Shown here in pieces: positions 14,912 to 24,043 of a stretch of DNA of 64,000 nucleotides; position 1 is the stretch's first letter; the number at the start of each line of letters is the position of its first letter. The position numbers and the translations under genes were made by a program. A model generated the notes under the pieces. It saw nothing but the letters and a program-made list of their open reading frames with translations, had not been told where the DNA came from and did not search any database. This stretch comes from Streptomyces sp. Root1304 (lineage in GTDB: Bacteria; Actinomycetota; Actinomycetes; Streptomycetales; Streptomycetaceae). The stretch lies in the NCBI RefSeq assembly GCF_001426405.1, contig NZ_LMEP01000028.1, positions 62,001 through 126,000 on the forward strand. Direction: 5' to 3'.

Positions 14912-16747
14912 TCAGCTCCCCTGCGGCCGGGTCCCCAGGTGCTTCGCGGCGAACGCGAGGTCCAGGGCCACCTGCTTGATCCGCTCCTCCACCACGAGCG
15001 AGCCGTGCCCCGCGTCGTACCGGTACACCTCGTGGACCGCGCCCCGCGCCTTGAGCCGGTCCACGTAGTTGTCGATCTGGCGGATCGGGCAGCGCGGGTC
15101 GTTGACGCCGGCCGTGATGTGCACCGGGGCGGTCACCGCGTCCACGTACGTCAGCGGCGACGAGGCCGCGAACCGCTCCGGCACCTCCTCGGGGGAGCCG
15201 CCCAGCAGCGTCCGGTCCAGCGCCTTCAGGGCCTCCATCTCGTCCTCGTACGCCGTGACGTAGTCCGCGACCGGGACCCCCGCCAGACCGACCGCCCAGG
15301 CGTCCGGCCGGGTGCCGATGCCGAGCAGGGTCAGATAGCCGCCCCAGGAGGCGCCGGCGAGCACCAGCCGCTCCGGGTCGGCGAGGCCGCTCTCCACCGC
15401 CCAGGCGCGGACCGCCTCGATGTCCTCCAGCTCGATCAGACCGACCCGGTGCTTGAGCGCGTCCGTCCACTCCCGCCCGTACCCCGTCGAGCCCCGGTAG
15501 TTGACCCGCACCACCGCGTACCCGTGGTCCAGCCAGGCCGCCGGACCCGAGGCGAAGGCGTCACTGTCGTGCCAGGTCGGCCCGCCGTGCACCTCGAAGA
15601 CCGTGGGGAACGGACCCTCGCCCGCCGGGCGCTGCACCAGCGCGTGGACCCGGCCGCCGGGGCCCTCCACCCACACGTCCTCCACCGGCACCGACGGCGG
15701 TGCCTTCGGGCCGGGCGGGTCGAGGACGACGCCGCCGTCCGTGGACCGCACCACCGGCGGCTGGGCCGCCGAGGACCACAGGTACTCCACGCTGCCGTCG
15801 GGGCGGGCCGTCGCGCTCGACACCGAACCGGGCGGGGTCTCCACCCGGACCAGGGCGCCGGTCCCGATCTCGTACCGCCACAGCTCGCTGCGGGCCTCGA
15901 AGCTGTGCACGATCAGCAGGCCGCTGCCGTCCGGATACCACTCGGCCGACACGTCACCCGGCAGGTCCAGCGCGAGATCGGTCTCGGTGCCCGCCGCCAC
16001 GTCCCAGAGCATCGGCTCCCAGCGACCGCGCCGCTGGTGCCCGACGAGCAGCCGGGTGTCCCCGTCCACCGGGGCGAAGCCGAGCACCGCGAGGCCCAGC
16101 TCCTCCGTGCCGCCCTTGGTGTCGTCCAGCTCCGCGACCACACCCGCGTCCGAGGCGCGCAGCACCCGCAGCGCCGAGTGCATCGCGTCCCCGTGCTCGG
16201 TGTGCTCGATCGCGATCAGCGCGCCGTCGTGACTGAGGTCGCCGACCCCCGCCGACTCCCGGTGCCGGTAGATCTCGACCGGGGCGTCCGTCCCGGGGCG
16301 CACCAGGTGGACCGTCGAGCCGTCCTCGTCCGTCGAGCGGCCCACCACGAGCGTGCCCTCACGGCCGATCGCGAGCCCCGCCGGGTAGGAGGCGCCGAGA
16401 CCGGGCACGGCCGGCTCGTCCGCACCGCCGCCGAACGGCTGGCGCATCCACACCCCGAACTCGTCCCCGTCGGTGTCCGCGAACCACCAGATCCAGGCGC
16501 CGTCCGGCGACAGGGTGCCGTCCGTCGTGCCGTTCGGCCGGTCCGTGACCTGCCGCTGCTCCCCGGTCGTCCGGTCCCAGGCGTACAGCTCGTACGTCCC
16601 CGTCGCGTTCGACACGAACAGCGAGCGCTCCGGGGCCTCCTCCGCCCACTCGGGCAGGGAGACGCGCGGCGCGCGGAAGCGCTGCTCCCACAGGGGGATC
16701 GGGTCGGTGGGGTCGGGGCCGGGTCCGGTCTTGTCGCTCTCAGTCAT
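14912..16747 (-). CDS. S9-family (prolyl oligopeptidase-like) peptidase
   Basis: A 611-residue serine peptidase. Residues about 1-350 form a WD-like beta-propeller that gates the site; the C-terminal alpha/beta-hydrolase domain carries the nucleophile in LAGASWGGYLTL (about residue 464), Asp in VNDPRCPI (about 550) and His in GHGSLV (about 580). No signal peptide is visible, so it is probably cytosolic. ATG 16747 (MTESDKTG) is preferred to an upstream start at 16777. It is followed 6 bases later by the SURF1 gene. Confidence 0.9.
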   Translation of the reverse strand: MTESDKTGPGPDPTDPIPLWEQRFRAPRVSLPEWAEEAPERSLFVSNATGTYELYAWDRTTGEQRQVTDRPNGTTDGTLSPDGAWIWWFADTDGDEFGVWMRQPFGGGADEPAVPGLGASYPAGLAIGREGTLVVGRSTDEDGSTVHLVRPGTDAPVEIYRHRESAGVGDLSHDGALIAIEHTEHGDAMHSALRVLRASDAGVVAELDDTKGGTEELGLAVLGFAPVDGDTRLLVGHQRRGRWEPMLWDVAAGTETDLALDLPGDVSAEWYPDGSGLLIVHSFEARSELWRYEIGTGALVRVETPPGSVSSATARPDGSVEYLWSSAAQPPVVRSTDGGVVLDPPGPKAPPSVPVEDVWVEGPGGRVHALVQRPAGEGPFPTVFEVHGGPTWHDSDAFASGPAAWLDHGYAVVRVNYRGSTGYGREWTDALKHRVGLIELEDIEAVRAWAVESGLADPERLVLAGASWGGYLTLLGIGTRPDAWAVGLAGVPVADYVTAYEDEMEALKALDRTLLGGSPEEVPERFAASSPLTYVDAVTAPVHITAGVNDPRCPIRQIDNYVDRLKARGAVHEVYRYDAGHGSLVVEERIKQVALDLAFAAKHLGTRPQGS

Positions 16748-16818
16748 GGCACCCATGATGCTCCGCACGACGGACAATCGGGTCGCGCCCTCCTCAACCT
16801 GTGGATAACCTCGCGGAC

Positions 16819-17649
16819 ATGTACTCCCCGACCCCCGAGGACTGGCGCGAGGCCAACCGCGCCCGCTGGGACGAGCGCGTCCCGATCCACGCCGCCAGCG
16901 CGTTCTACGACCTCGACACCTTCCGCGCGGGCAAGGACGCCCTGCGGGACTTCGAGCTCGCCGAGGTCGGCGACGTCACCGGGCGCAGCCTGCTGCACCT
17001 CCAGTGCCACATCGGCCTGGACACGCTCTCCTGGGCGCGCCACGGAGCCTCCCAGGTCGTCGGGCTCGACTTCTCCGAGCCGGCCGTCGAGACCGCCCGT
17101 TCGCTCGCCGCCGACCTGGGCCTCTCGCAGGACCGGGCCGCCTTCGTCGCCGCCGACGTGTACGACGCCGCCGAGGCCGTCCCGGACAACGCGTACGACA
17201 TCGTCTACACGGGCAGCGGCGCGCTGTGCTGGCTGCCGGACATCGAGCGCTGGGCGGAGACCGCCGCGTCGCTGGTGGCCCCGGGCGGTTTCCTCTACGT
17301 GGCCGAGTTCCATCCGCTCACCGACTCGCTCGACGACGAGACGGGCAGCCGGATCGTGCACGACTACTTCGTCCGCGAGCCGTGGGTGGACACCTCGCCG
17401 GGCACGTACGCCGACCTCGACGCGGCCACCGTCCACAACCGCAGCGTGGAGTGGGTGCACCCGGTCGGCGAGGTCGTCACCGCGCTCGCGAGGGCGGGGC
17501 TGCGGATCGAGTTCCTGCACGAGCACGAGGCCTCGCTGTTCCCCCGCTACGGTGCGCTCCAGCGGCACGACGACGGCTACTACCGCTTCCCGGCGGACCG
17601 CCCGCGCATCCCGCTGATGTACTCGATCAAGGCGTCCCGGCCGGCCTGA
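16819..17649 (+). CDS. class I SAM-dependent methyltransferase
   Basis: A methyltransferase of about 276 residues. Motif I is SLLHLQCHIGLDTLSWA (acidic end LDFSEPAVETAR), followed by a DIVYTGSGALCWLPDIERW post-motif and SLVAPGGFLYVAEFHP. The substrate is unknown. The frame is open to GTG 16801, which falls inside a DnaA-box-like sequence; ATG 16819 gives the MYSPTPEDWREANRARWDERV start I recall for homologs. It is divergent from the S9 peptidase gene. Confidence 0.87.
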   Translation: MYSPTPEDWREANRARWDERVPIHAASAFYDLDTFRAGKDALRDFELAEVGDVTGRSLLHLQCHIGLDTLSWARHGASQVVGLDFSEPAVETARSLAADLGLSQDRAAFVAADVYDAAEAVPDNAYDIVYTGSGALCWLPDIERWAETAASLVAPGGFLYVAEFHPLTDSLDDETGSRIVHDYFVREPWVDTSPGTYADLDAATVHNRSVEWVHPVGEVVTALARAGLRIEFLHEHEASLFPRYGALQRHDDGYYRFPADRPRIPLMYSIKASRPA

Positions 17650-17804
17650 CCGCGGCGCGGCCCCGGCGCCCCGAGCGGGCGGACCCCAGGTCTCCATCAG
17701 AACACGACCGCCCGGATCGGGTCACGGGTCGGGACACGGCCTTGCCCGGTGCTGGGCGCACCCCCAGGATGTTGAATGAGTGACCGACGGGGAGTGAGTG
17801 ATCG

Positions 17805-19205
17805 ATGGGGCACACGGGATCCGGTGGACCGGCCGGGACGGCGCTGCTGTGGGGAGAGCGGGTGAGTGCCGCCCAACTCGACGCCGCCGAGCGGGGCTAC
17901 GCGCTCTGCGGACCCGCCGAGCGCCTCCTGTGGGAACGCCTCTCCGTCTTCGAGGGTGCCTTCGGCCGGGAAGCCGTCGAGGAGGTGTGCGCCTCGGAGC
18001 TGCTGCCCCCGGCGCGGATCCCGGTGGTCCTCGACCGGCTCGCCCCGCTCGCCCTGCTGCCCGTCGACGACCTCTTCGACGGCGAACCCGACGCCCCCCG
18101 CTACTGGATGCCGCACCCCGTGCGGGCGGTGGGCGCCCGGCACCTCACCGAGCGCGGCGACCGCGCTTCCGTCGTCCCGCGCCACCGGCGCTGGTGCGTG
18201 AAGCTCGCCCGGCGGGCCGCGGACTGGTGGCAGAGCGGCCGGCAGGTCGACGCCCGCGACCTCGCCCTGCGCGAACTCCCCGACCTGGCCGCCGCCATGG
18301 ACCCGACGAACGCCTGGCCCACCCCGGGCGACGAGGCCGCGTCCGCCGTCGAGATCGCCGTCTCCCTCTGGTTCCTGTGGGTGGCCTGCGGACGGGTCGA
18401 CGAGGGCCGGACCCGGCTCCGGCACGCCCTCTCCCTGCACACCGCACCCCCGTCGGCCCGGGCCCTGTGGCTCGCCGCCTTCCTGGAGCTGGAGTCCGGC
18501 CGCCCCGAGGACGCCGACCCGCTCCTCGTCCGGGCCTGGGCGGCGGCGGTACGGGACGGCGACGAGGGCGCCCTCGGGATGCTGGCCCATCTGCGGGGCG
18601 CGACCGCGCTGTTCCGGGGGCGTACGGACGCGGCGGCGGCCGAGTTCCGGGACGCGCTGGACCTGGTGGGGGAGCGGCCCGAGTTCGGGCCGAGCCGCCA
18701 CGGCTGCTGGGTGGGCCTGGCGCTCTCGCTGTGCCGGACCGACCCGGAGGCGGCGCAGGAGGTCCTCGACCGGGCGGACCGGGAGCACGAGACCCGGCGC
18801 GCCTGGGCGGGCCGGGACCTCTACGCGGAGTCCTGGGCCTCGCACGTCCGGGCCGAACTCGCCGCCTGGGACGGGGACCCGGAGCGGGCCGCGGGCCACG
18901 CCCTGCGCGCCCTGCGCGAGCATCTGCGCCTCGGCTCCTCGGTGGGCGCCGCCGCCGCGGCGGAACTCCTGGCCCAGATGCGGTCGATGAGCGGCAGGAA
19001 CGACACGGCGGCCCATCTCCTGGGCGCGGTGGACGTGTTGCGGACCTCGGCCTTCGACCCGTCGTACCGGCCGGCGGAGTACTGCGCGGCGACCCGCTCC
19101 CGCAGCGAACGGGCGCTCGGTTCGCTGCTCGACGACCCGGAACTGCGGGACGCCTACGAGGAGGGCGCCCGGCTGGGGCTGTTCGCCCTTGCGGAGCGCC
19201 CGTAG
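17805..19205 (+). CDS. winged-helix/TPR protein resembling the C-terminal half of a STAND regulator
   Basis: A 466-residue protein starting directly at the winged-helix segment usually found after the NB-ARC ATPase of AfsR/LuxR-type STAND regulators (LLWERLSVFEGAFGREAVEEVC, VLDRLAPLALLPVD). TPR-like helices follow (ARALWLAAFLELESGRPEDA, LRGATALFRGRTDAAAAEFRDAL, WASHVRAELAAWDGDPERAAGHALRAL). There is no P-loop and no C-terminal LuxR helix-turn-helix. GGGGAG upstream supports ATG 17805. It could be a stand-alone regulator or scaffold; function unknown. Confidence 0.75.
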   Translation: MGHTGSGGPAGTALLWGERVSAAQLDAAERGYALCGPAERLLWERLSVFEGAFGREAVEEVCASELLPPARIPVVLDRLAPLALLPVDDLFDGEPDAPRYWMPHPVRAVGARHLTERGDRASVVPRHRRWCVKLARRAADWWQSGRQVDARDLALRELPDLAAAMDPTNAWPTPGDEAASAVEIAVSLWFLWVACGRVDEGRTRLRHALSLHTAPPSARALWLAAFLELESGRPEDADPLLVRAWAAAVRDGDEGALGMLAHLRGATALFRGRTDAAAAEFRDALDLVGERPEFGPSRHGCWVGLALSLCRTDPEAAQEVLDRADREHETRRAWAGRDLYAESWASHVRAELAAWDGDPERAAGHALRALREHLRLGSSVGAAAAAELLAQMRSMSGRNDTAAHLLGAVDVLRTSAFDPSYRPAEYCAATRSRSERALGSLLDDPELRDAYEEGARLGLFALAERP

Positions 19206-19310
19206 CCGCTCGGGAGCGGGAGCGGGCGGGTGGTCCACAGCCACTCGGGAGCGGAGCCGGCGACTTGTCCACAGCCGCTCGGAAGCGGCCGGAGGGCGAG
19301 TTGTCCACAG
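19206..19310. repeat. three tandem hairpin + DnaA-box-like units
   Basis: Directly after the TAG of the TPR gene, a unit of 34-36 bp is repeated three times (19206-19240, 19241-19274, 19275-19310). Each unit is a 14-bp palindrome of the form CCGCTCGGGAGCGG, a GC-rich spacer, and a 9-mer: TGGTCCACA (19231), TTGTCCACA (19265), TTGTCCACA (19301). TTGTCCACA is the preferred Streptomyces DnaA box. The array ends 50 bases before the YdcF-like gene. Confidence 0.75.
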
Positions 19311-19359
19311 ATCGGTCCGCGCTCCGTCCGGGGCCGGTTCCGCTGTCTACGATGCCGAC

Positions 19360-20388
19360 ATGATCGCCTTCGTCGTGGCCGCCGTGTTCCTGCTGCTCTT
19401 CGGGGTCGGTGTGCTGCGGGACCGGCGCCGCTTCGGCAACGCCGTGTACCTCGGCCTCGCCGTCACCTTCCTCGGGCTCGGGCTCCTCGCCGGGATCGAG
19501 GACGCCCCGCCGGGCGTCGCCGAGACCGTGATGGTCTGCGGGCTGCTCGTGCTCGGCCTCGGCCCGGTCGTCCTCGCCGGGCTGCTCTGCGCGAACGGTG
19601 TGAAGATGGTCCGCAAGGAGGGCAGACGCCCGGCCAACCTGCTGTCCCTCCTCGCCGGGCTCGGCATGATCGGGGTGATGGGCCTGGCGGTGGCCGCCGT
19701 CGTGACCCGCTCCTGGGTCCTGGGCCTGATCGTCGTCACCACCTTCCTCGTCCTCGGATACGTCTCCTTCCTCTTCCTCTGCTTCGTCGGGTACGCCTTC
19801 CTGTACGGGCGCATGCGCCTGCGCAGGGACGCCGACTACGTGGTGGTCCTCGGCTCCGGCCTGATCGGCGGCCGCCGGGTGCCCCCGCTGCTCGCGAGCC
19901 GGCTGGACCGGGGACGGCAGGTGTACGAGGCGCTGGCCGCGCGCGACCGGGGCCGCGGCGGCCCGCCGGTCCTCATCACCTCCGGCGGGCAGGGCCCCGA
20001 CGAGGAGGTCCCCGAGTCGCACGCCATGGCCGACTACCTCGTCGAGCGCGGCTTCCCCGCCGACGCCGTGGTGCGCGAGGACCGCTCGCGCACCACCGAC
20101 GAGAACATGCTGTTCAGCAAGGAGCTGATGGAGCGGGACCGGCCGGGCTCCTCGTGCGTGATCGTCACCAACAACTTCCACGCCTTCCGGGCCGCCCTCA
20201 CCGCCCGAAGAGCCGGCGTCGACGGCCAGGTGGTCGGCTCACCGACCGCCGCCTACTTCTGGCCGTCGGCGATCATGCGCGAGTTCGTCGCCGTCTTCCT
20301 CCAGTACAAGGTGGTGAACCTGGGGATCTGTCTGACGCTGATCCTGCTGGGGGTGCTGGCCGGGCTGGCCGGGCTGGCGGTCCGCTGA
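19360..20388 (+). CDS. YdcF/ElyC-family (DUF218) membrane protein
   Basis: A 342-residue protein. Four to five membrane helices occupy residues 1-155, followed by the cytosolic or extracellular DUF218 domain: YVVVLGSGLIGGRRVPPLLASRL, LITSGGQGPDEEVPESHAMA, EDRSRTTDENM, and VIVTNNFHAFRAALTARRAG. A final C-terminal helix is present. The family includes ElyC, linked to envelope biogenesis; substrate unknown. ATG 19360 is chosen as the first codon before the hydrophobic N-terminus. Confidence 0.85.
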   Translation: MIAFVVAAVFLLLFGVGVLRDRRRFGNAVYLGLAVTFLGLGLLAGIEDAPPGVAETVMVCGLLVLGLGPVVLAGLLCANGVKMVRKEGRRPANLLSLLAGLGMIGVMGLAVAAVVTRSWVLGLIVVTTFLVLGYVSFLFLCFVGYAFLYGRMRLRRDADYVVVLGSGLIGGRRVPPLLASRLDRGRQVYEALAARDRGRGGPPVLITSGGQGPDEEVPESHAMADYLVERGFPADAVVREDRSRTTDENMLFSKELMERDRPGSSCVIVTNNFHAFRAALTARRAGVDGQVVGSPTAAYFWPSAIMREFVAVFLQYKVVNLGICLTLILLGVLAGLAGLAVR

Positions 20389-20413
20389 CCGGCCGGGGCC
20401 GCCGGGAGGCGGC

Positions 20414-22243
20414 TCACGGGGTGACGATCGGGAAGTCGGGGTCGGCCTTCGTCACGTACGAGAGGAGACGCGCGAGCAGCGCCGGGTCGCCGTCCACCCC
20501 GATCCCCAGCTCCTGGAGTCCCTTGCCGGACAGCAGGCCGAGCAGCTGCGCCTTGGTCAGGGTGAGGGTGAGCCCGGCGGGCGTCCGGGGCTCGCCCGTG
20601 GCGGCCCGGTGGGTGAGGGCGCCGTTCTTCAGGGTGAGGCGGTGGCGGGCGTTCTCGTCGTCGAGGACGAGATCGATGGTCAGCTCGTCGTCCCAGGCGC
20701 GCGGTCCGTCGACGCGGATCGCGACCGAGTCGAGCACCATGGGGACCGTGAGGGCCATGAGCATCTCGGGGTTCGCGAGCTCGACGATCTCGGAGCGGGG
20801 GCCGTCGCGGAGCTCCTTGGCGCCGGTGAGGTAGAAGTTGCGCCAGGTGGCGTTCTCGGCGCCGTGCCCGAGCCGCTCGTAGACCCCGGCCAGCGTCTCC
20901 TTCGCCTCGGTGTCCTCCGGGTCGGCGAAGACGAGGTGGTTCAGCAGGGTCGCCGCGAACCGGAGGTCGCCCGCCGCCACGTACGCGCGGGCCTTGGCGA
21001 GGGCGGCGGCCGGGCCGCCCGCCACCTCCACGTACCGCTCGGCGAGTTCGGCCGGCGGCCGTTCCCAGAGGTGGGCGGGGTTGCCGTCGTACCAGCCCAG
21101 GTAACGCTGGTAGACCGCCTTGGAGTTGTGGGAGAGCGAGCCGTAGTAGCCCCGTGCGTGCCAGGACTTCTCCAGGGCGGGCGGCAGCTGGATCCGCTCG
21201 GCGATCTCGACGCCGGTCAGACCGTCGTTGAGCATCCGCAGCGTCTGGTCGTGCGTGTACGCGTACAGGTCGCGCTGTTCGGACAGGAACCGCACCACGT
21301 TGTCGTGGCCCCAGGTCGGCCAGTGGTGGGAGGCGAAGGCGACGTCGTACCGCCCGTGGAAGTACTCGATGGCCTCGTCGAGGTACCGGGCCCAGATCCG
21401 GGAGTCGCGGACGACGGCGCCGCGCAGGGTCAGCACGTTGTGCATGTTGTGCGTGGCGTTCTCGGCCAGGCACAGGGCGCGGTGGTCGGGGAAGAGGAAG
21501 TTCATCTCGGACGGCGCCTCGGTGCCCGGGGTGAGCTGGAAGACGATCCGCACCCCGTCGACGGTCTCCTCCTGGCCGGTGCGGACGATGTCCACGGTCG
21601 GCGGGATCAGGGTGATCGTGCCCGTGGAGGTGGCCTGGCCGAGACCGATGCCGATCTGGCCCTCCGGCGACTTGGGCAGCATCACGCCGTACATGTACCC
21701 GGCGCGGCGGCCCATCGCCCCGCCCGCGTACACGTTCTCGCTGACCGCGTGCTCCAGGAACCCGGCGGGCGCCAGGATCGGGACGCCCTCCTCGGTGCCG
21801 TGCGGCAGGATCCCGCGGGCGCCGCCGAAGTGGTCGCCGTGCGAGTGGGTGTAGATCAGGCCGGTGACCGGGCGCTCGCCGCGGTGCTCCCGGTAGAGCG
21901 CGAGGGCGGCGGCGGCCGTCTCGGCGGAGATCAGCGGGTCGATCACGACGACCCCGCGCTCTCCCTCGACGATCGTCATGTTGGAGATGTCGAGCCCGCG
22001 CACCTGGTAGATGCCCTCGGTGACCTCGTACAGGCCCTGCCGGGCGCACAGCCGGCCCTGGCGCCAGAGGCTCGGGTGCGCGGTGTCGGGGCACTCGGCC
22101 TTCAGGAAGCCGTAGGCGTCGTTGTCCCAGATCGTCCGCCCGTCGGCGGCGGTGATCACGCCCGGGACGAGGGCGCCGAGGAAACCCCGGTCGGCGTTCT
22201 CGAAGTCGGTGGTGTCCTCGAAGGAGGGCAGGGTGTCGCTCAT
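20414..22243 (-). CDS. alkyl-sulfatase-like metallo-beta-lactamase-fold hydrolase
   Basis: A 609-residue protein of the SdsA1/BDS1 family. The MBL domain has the zinc motif YTHSHGDHFGGARG, a second metal segment AENATHNMHN, and HHWPTWGHDNV. The central dimerisation region (ARGYYGSLSHNSKAVYQRYLGWYDGNP) and a C-terminal SCP2-like domain follow. These enzymes hydrolyse primary or secondary alkyl sulfates. No signal peptide is visible, unlike secreted homologs, so it should act inside the cell. ATG 22243 gives the typical family start. Confidence 0.88.
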   Translation of the reverse strand: MSDTLPSFEDTTDFENADRGFLGALVPGVITAADGRTIWDNDAYGFLKAECPDTAHPSLWRQGRLCARQGLYEVTEGIYQVRGLDISNMTIVEGERGVVVIDPLISAETAAAALALYREHRGERPVTGLIYTHSHGDHFGGARGILPHGTEEGVPILAPAGFLEHAVSENVYAGGAMGRRAGYMYGVMLPKSPEGQIGIGLGQATSTGTITLIPPTVDIVRTGQEETVDGVRIVFQLTPGTEAPSEMNFLFPDHRALCLAENATHNMHNVLTLRGAVVRDSRIWARYLDEAIEYFHGRYDVAFASHHWPTWGHDNVVRFLSEQRDLYAYTHDQTLRMLNDGLTGVEIAERIQLPPALEKSWHARGYYGSLSHNSKAVYQRYLGWYDGNPAHLWERPPAELAERYVEVAGGPAAALAKARAYVAAGDLRFAATLLNHLVFADPEDTEAKETLAGVYERLGHGAENATWRNFYLTGAKELRDGPRSEIVELANPEMLMALTVPMVLDSVAIRVDGPRAWDDELTIDLVLDDENARHRLTLKNGALTHRAATGEPRTPAGLTLTLTKAQLLGLLSGKGLQELGIGVDGDPALLARLLSYVTKADPDFPIVTP

Positions 22244-22417
22244 GTGCCGGGTGCTCCGTTCCGCGGGGGCGGTGTGCGGCGTACCGGTCCATCTGAACAC
22301 CGGGACCGTACGGCCGCACTCCGGCGGAGGACGGCCCCGGGGCGCCCGCCGGGGCCCGTGCGAGCGGCGCGCACGGGCCTTCCTGCCTACTCTTGAGAGG
22401 GGGCAGGAAGGTGACCC

Positions 22418-22699
22418 ATGAGGCGACGCCACCACTTCCACATCGACTACCTCGGGCACTCGGTCTCCGCGACCGTCCAGACCGGTCACACCCCCTCCGT
22501 CGAGGTCCTCGTCGACGGCAAGGAGACCGGCCACGCCACGACCACGGACGACCGGCCGGTGTCGGTCCCGATCGAGCTGCCGACCGACCCGCCGACGACG
22601 GTGACGGTACGGGCCACCCCGGGGCCCGGCGTACCGCGCTGCCTGCTGCTCGCGAGCGGTGACGCGGAACCACAGGTGATGGCACCGAGGCTGTACTGA
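22418..22699 (+). CDS. small hypothetical protein
   Basis: A 93-residue protein with a good ribosome-binding site (AGGAAGGTGA region) before ATG 22418. It has an Arg/His-rich start MRRRHHFHIDY and an all-beta-looking body (VEVLVDGKETGHATTTD, VTVRATPGPG). No signal peptide or membrane segment. It is divergent from the sulfatase gene and converges on the kinase gene. Family not recognised. Confidence 0.65.
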   Translation: MRRRHHFHIDYLGHSVSATVQTGHTPSVEVLVDGKETGHATTTDDRPVSVPIELPTDPPTTVTVRATPGPGVPRCLLLASGDAEPQVMAPRLY

Positions 22700-22726
22700 G
22701 GCCGGAGACCGTCGAGTGGGCCGGGT

Positions 22727-23932
22727 TCAGGAGAGCCAGGCCATCCCGATGACCAGGAAGACGACGAAGGCGATGGCCCCGGCCACGGCGGCCGTCTTGC
22801 GGGGGCGGCGCCGGGAGAGCTCGGCGAGCCCGCCGCCGCTGCCGGAGCCCGGGCGCTCGCGGCGCCGGGACGCGGGCACCTGCGGGGCGGCCGAGGTGGG
22901 CGCGGGCCGGGTGTGCACGGCCGGCGGCGGCGGACCGGGGTGGTGCTGAGGGGCCTGCGACACCTGCGGGGCCACCGGGGCGTGCGCGCCGTGAGTGCTG
23001 TGCGGCGCGTGTGTGGCGTGAGGTGTGTGGGGCAGGTGAGGGGCGTGCGGTGCGGCGGCCGGGCGGGGCTGCGCCGGGGCGGGCTGCGCGTACGCACGCC
23101 AGGCGCCGGAGGAGAACCAGTCCGCGATGGCCTGCGCCGGGGGCCGCTGCTCAGGCTGCTTGGCGAGCAGGCTCAGCAGATACGTCTCGAAGTCGGGCGG
23201 CAGCACCACCCCGAGTCTGCTCGGCGGCACGGGGGGCGTGTCGATGTGCTGGTACAGCAGGGCGGTCGCCGTGTCCGCGCGGAACGGCGTCCGGCCGGTG
23301 AGGAGTTGGTAGAGCACACAGCCCAGCGAGTACACGTCGGACGCGGACGATGCGGGCTGCCCGAGCGCCCGCTCGGGCGCCAGATACAGCCCGGTGCCCA
23401 CGATCTGACCCGTCGTCGTGAGCGCGCCCGAGGGGTCGTCGACGAACCGCGCGATGCCGAAGTCGGCGAGCTTGACCGTCCCGTCGGCGTCGACCAGCAG
23501 GTTCCCCGGCTTGATGTCCCGGTGCACGACGCCCTGCCGGTGCGCGGCGGCGAGCCCGGCGGCGGCGTGCGCGGCGACCACGGCGACCCGCTCGGCGGGC
23601 AGGACCAGCGGCTCGGCGGGCGTGCCGGCGAGGCTGTCGCCCTCCACCAGCTCCATGACGAGGAAGAGCTTTCCGTCCCAGGTGCCGAAGTCGAAGACGC
23701 CGACCACGTGCGGATGGCTCAGCCGGGCCGCGGTCTGCGCCTCCAGGCGGAACCGGTCACCGGCGGAGGGGTCGGCCGCGTGCGCCAGCATCAGCTTCAC
23801 GGCCACGGACCGGCCCAGCACCTCGTCGGTGGCCTGCCACACCTCGCCCATGCCGCCCCGGCCGATACACACATGAAGCCGATATCGGTCCGCGACCAGC
23901 ACCGGGAGACCACCCTTTCGACGATCGATCAA
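22727..23932 (-). CDS. Ser/Thr protein kinase (PASTA-less, C-terminal anchor)
   Basis: A 401-residue Hanks-type kinase. Visible are the glycine loop IGRGGMGEVW, VAVKLM lysine, catalytic VHRDIKPGNLL, ADFGIARF, and the activation segment TGQIVGTGLYLAPERA. After the kinase domain (about residues 15-275) comes a Pro/Ala/His-rich linker with HAPH-type repeats. The C-terminal membrane helix (AVAGAIAFVVFLVIGMAWLS) ends the protein, leaving no extracellular sensor. GTG 23902 (MLVADRYRL) is an equally good start. Substrates are unknown. Confidence 0.9.
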   Translation of the reverse strand: MIDRRKGGLPVLVADRYRLHVCIGRGGMGEVWQATDEVLGRSVAVKLMLAHAADPSAGDRFRLEAQTAARLSHPHVVGVFDFGTWDGKLFLVMELVEGDSLAGTPAEPLVLPAERVAVVAAHAAAGLAAAHRQGVVHRDIKPGNLLVDADGTVKLADFGIARFVDDPSGALTTTGQIVGTGLYLAPERALGQPASSASDVYSLGCVLYQLLTGRTPFRADTATALLYQHIDTPPVPPSRLGVVLPPDFETYLLSLLAKQPEQRPPAQAIADWFSSGAWRAYAQPAPAQPRPAAAPHAPHLPHTPHATHAPHSTHGAHAPVAPQVSQAPQHHPGPPPPAVHTRPAPTSAAPQVPASRRRERPGSGSGGGLAELSRRRPRKTAAVAGAIAFVVFLVIGMAWLS

Positions 23933-24043
23933 CGTGACGGAAGAGAACCAGCGTAGAGCCGCCCGCCGGCGTCTCTCGCCGCGCTCCCCCCGAGCGCGCC
24001 ACCGCCGCGCTCCTCCCGCCTCCGGAAACGGAGGACCGGAGGA

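Noticed and set aside
14762..17617. A 951-codon plus-strand frame over the S9 peptidase region
   Set aside because: It is antisense to SURF1 and the peptidase, which have clear catalytic motifs; the product is compositionally biased.
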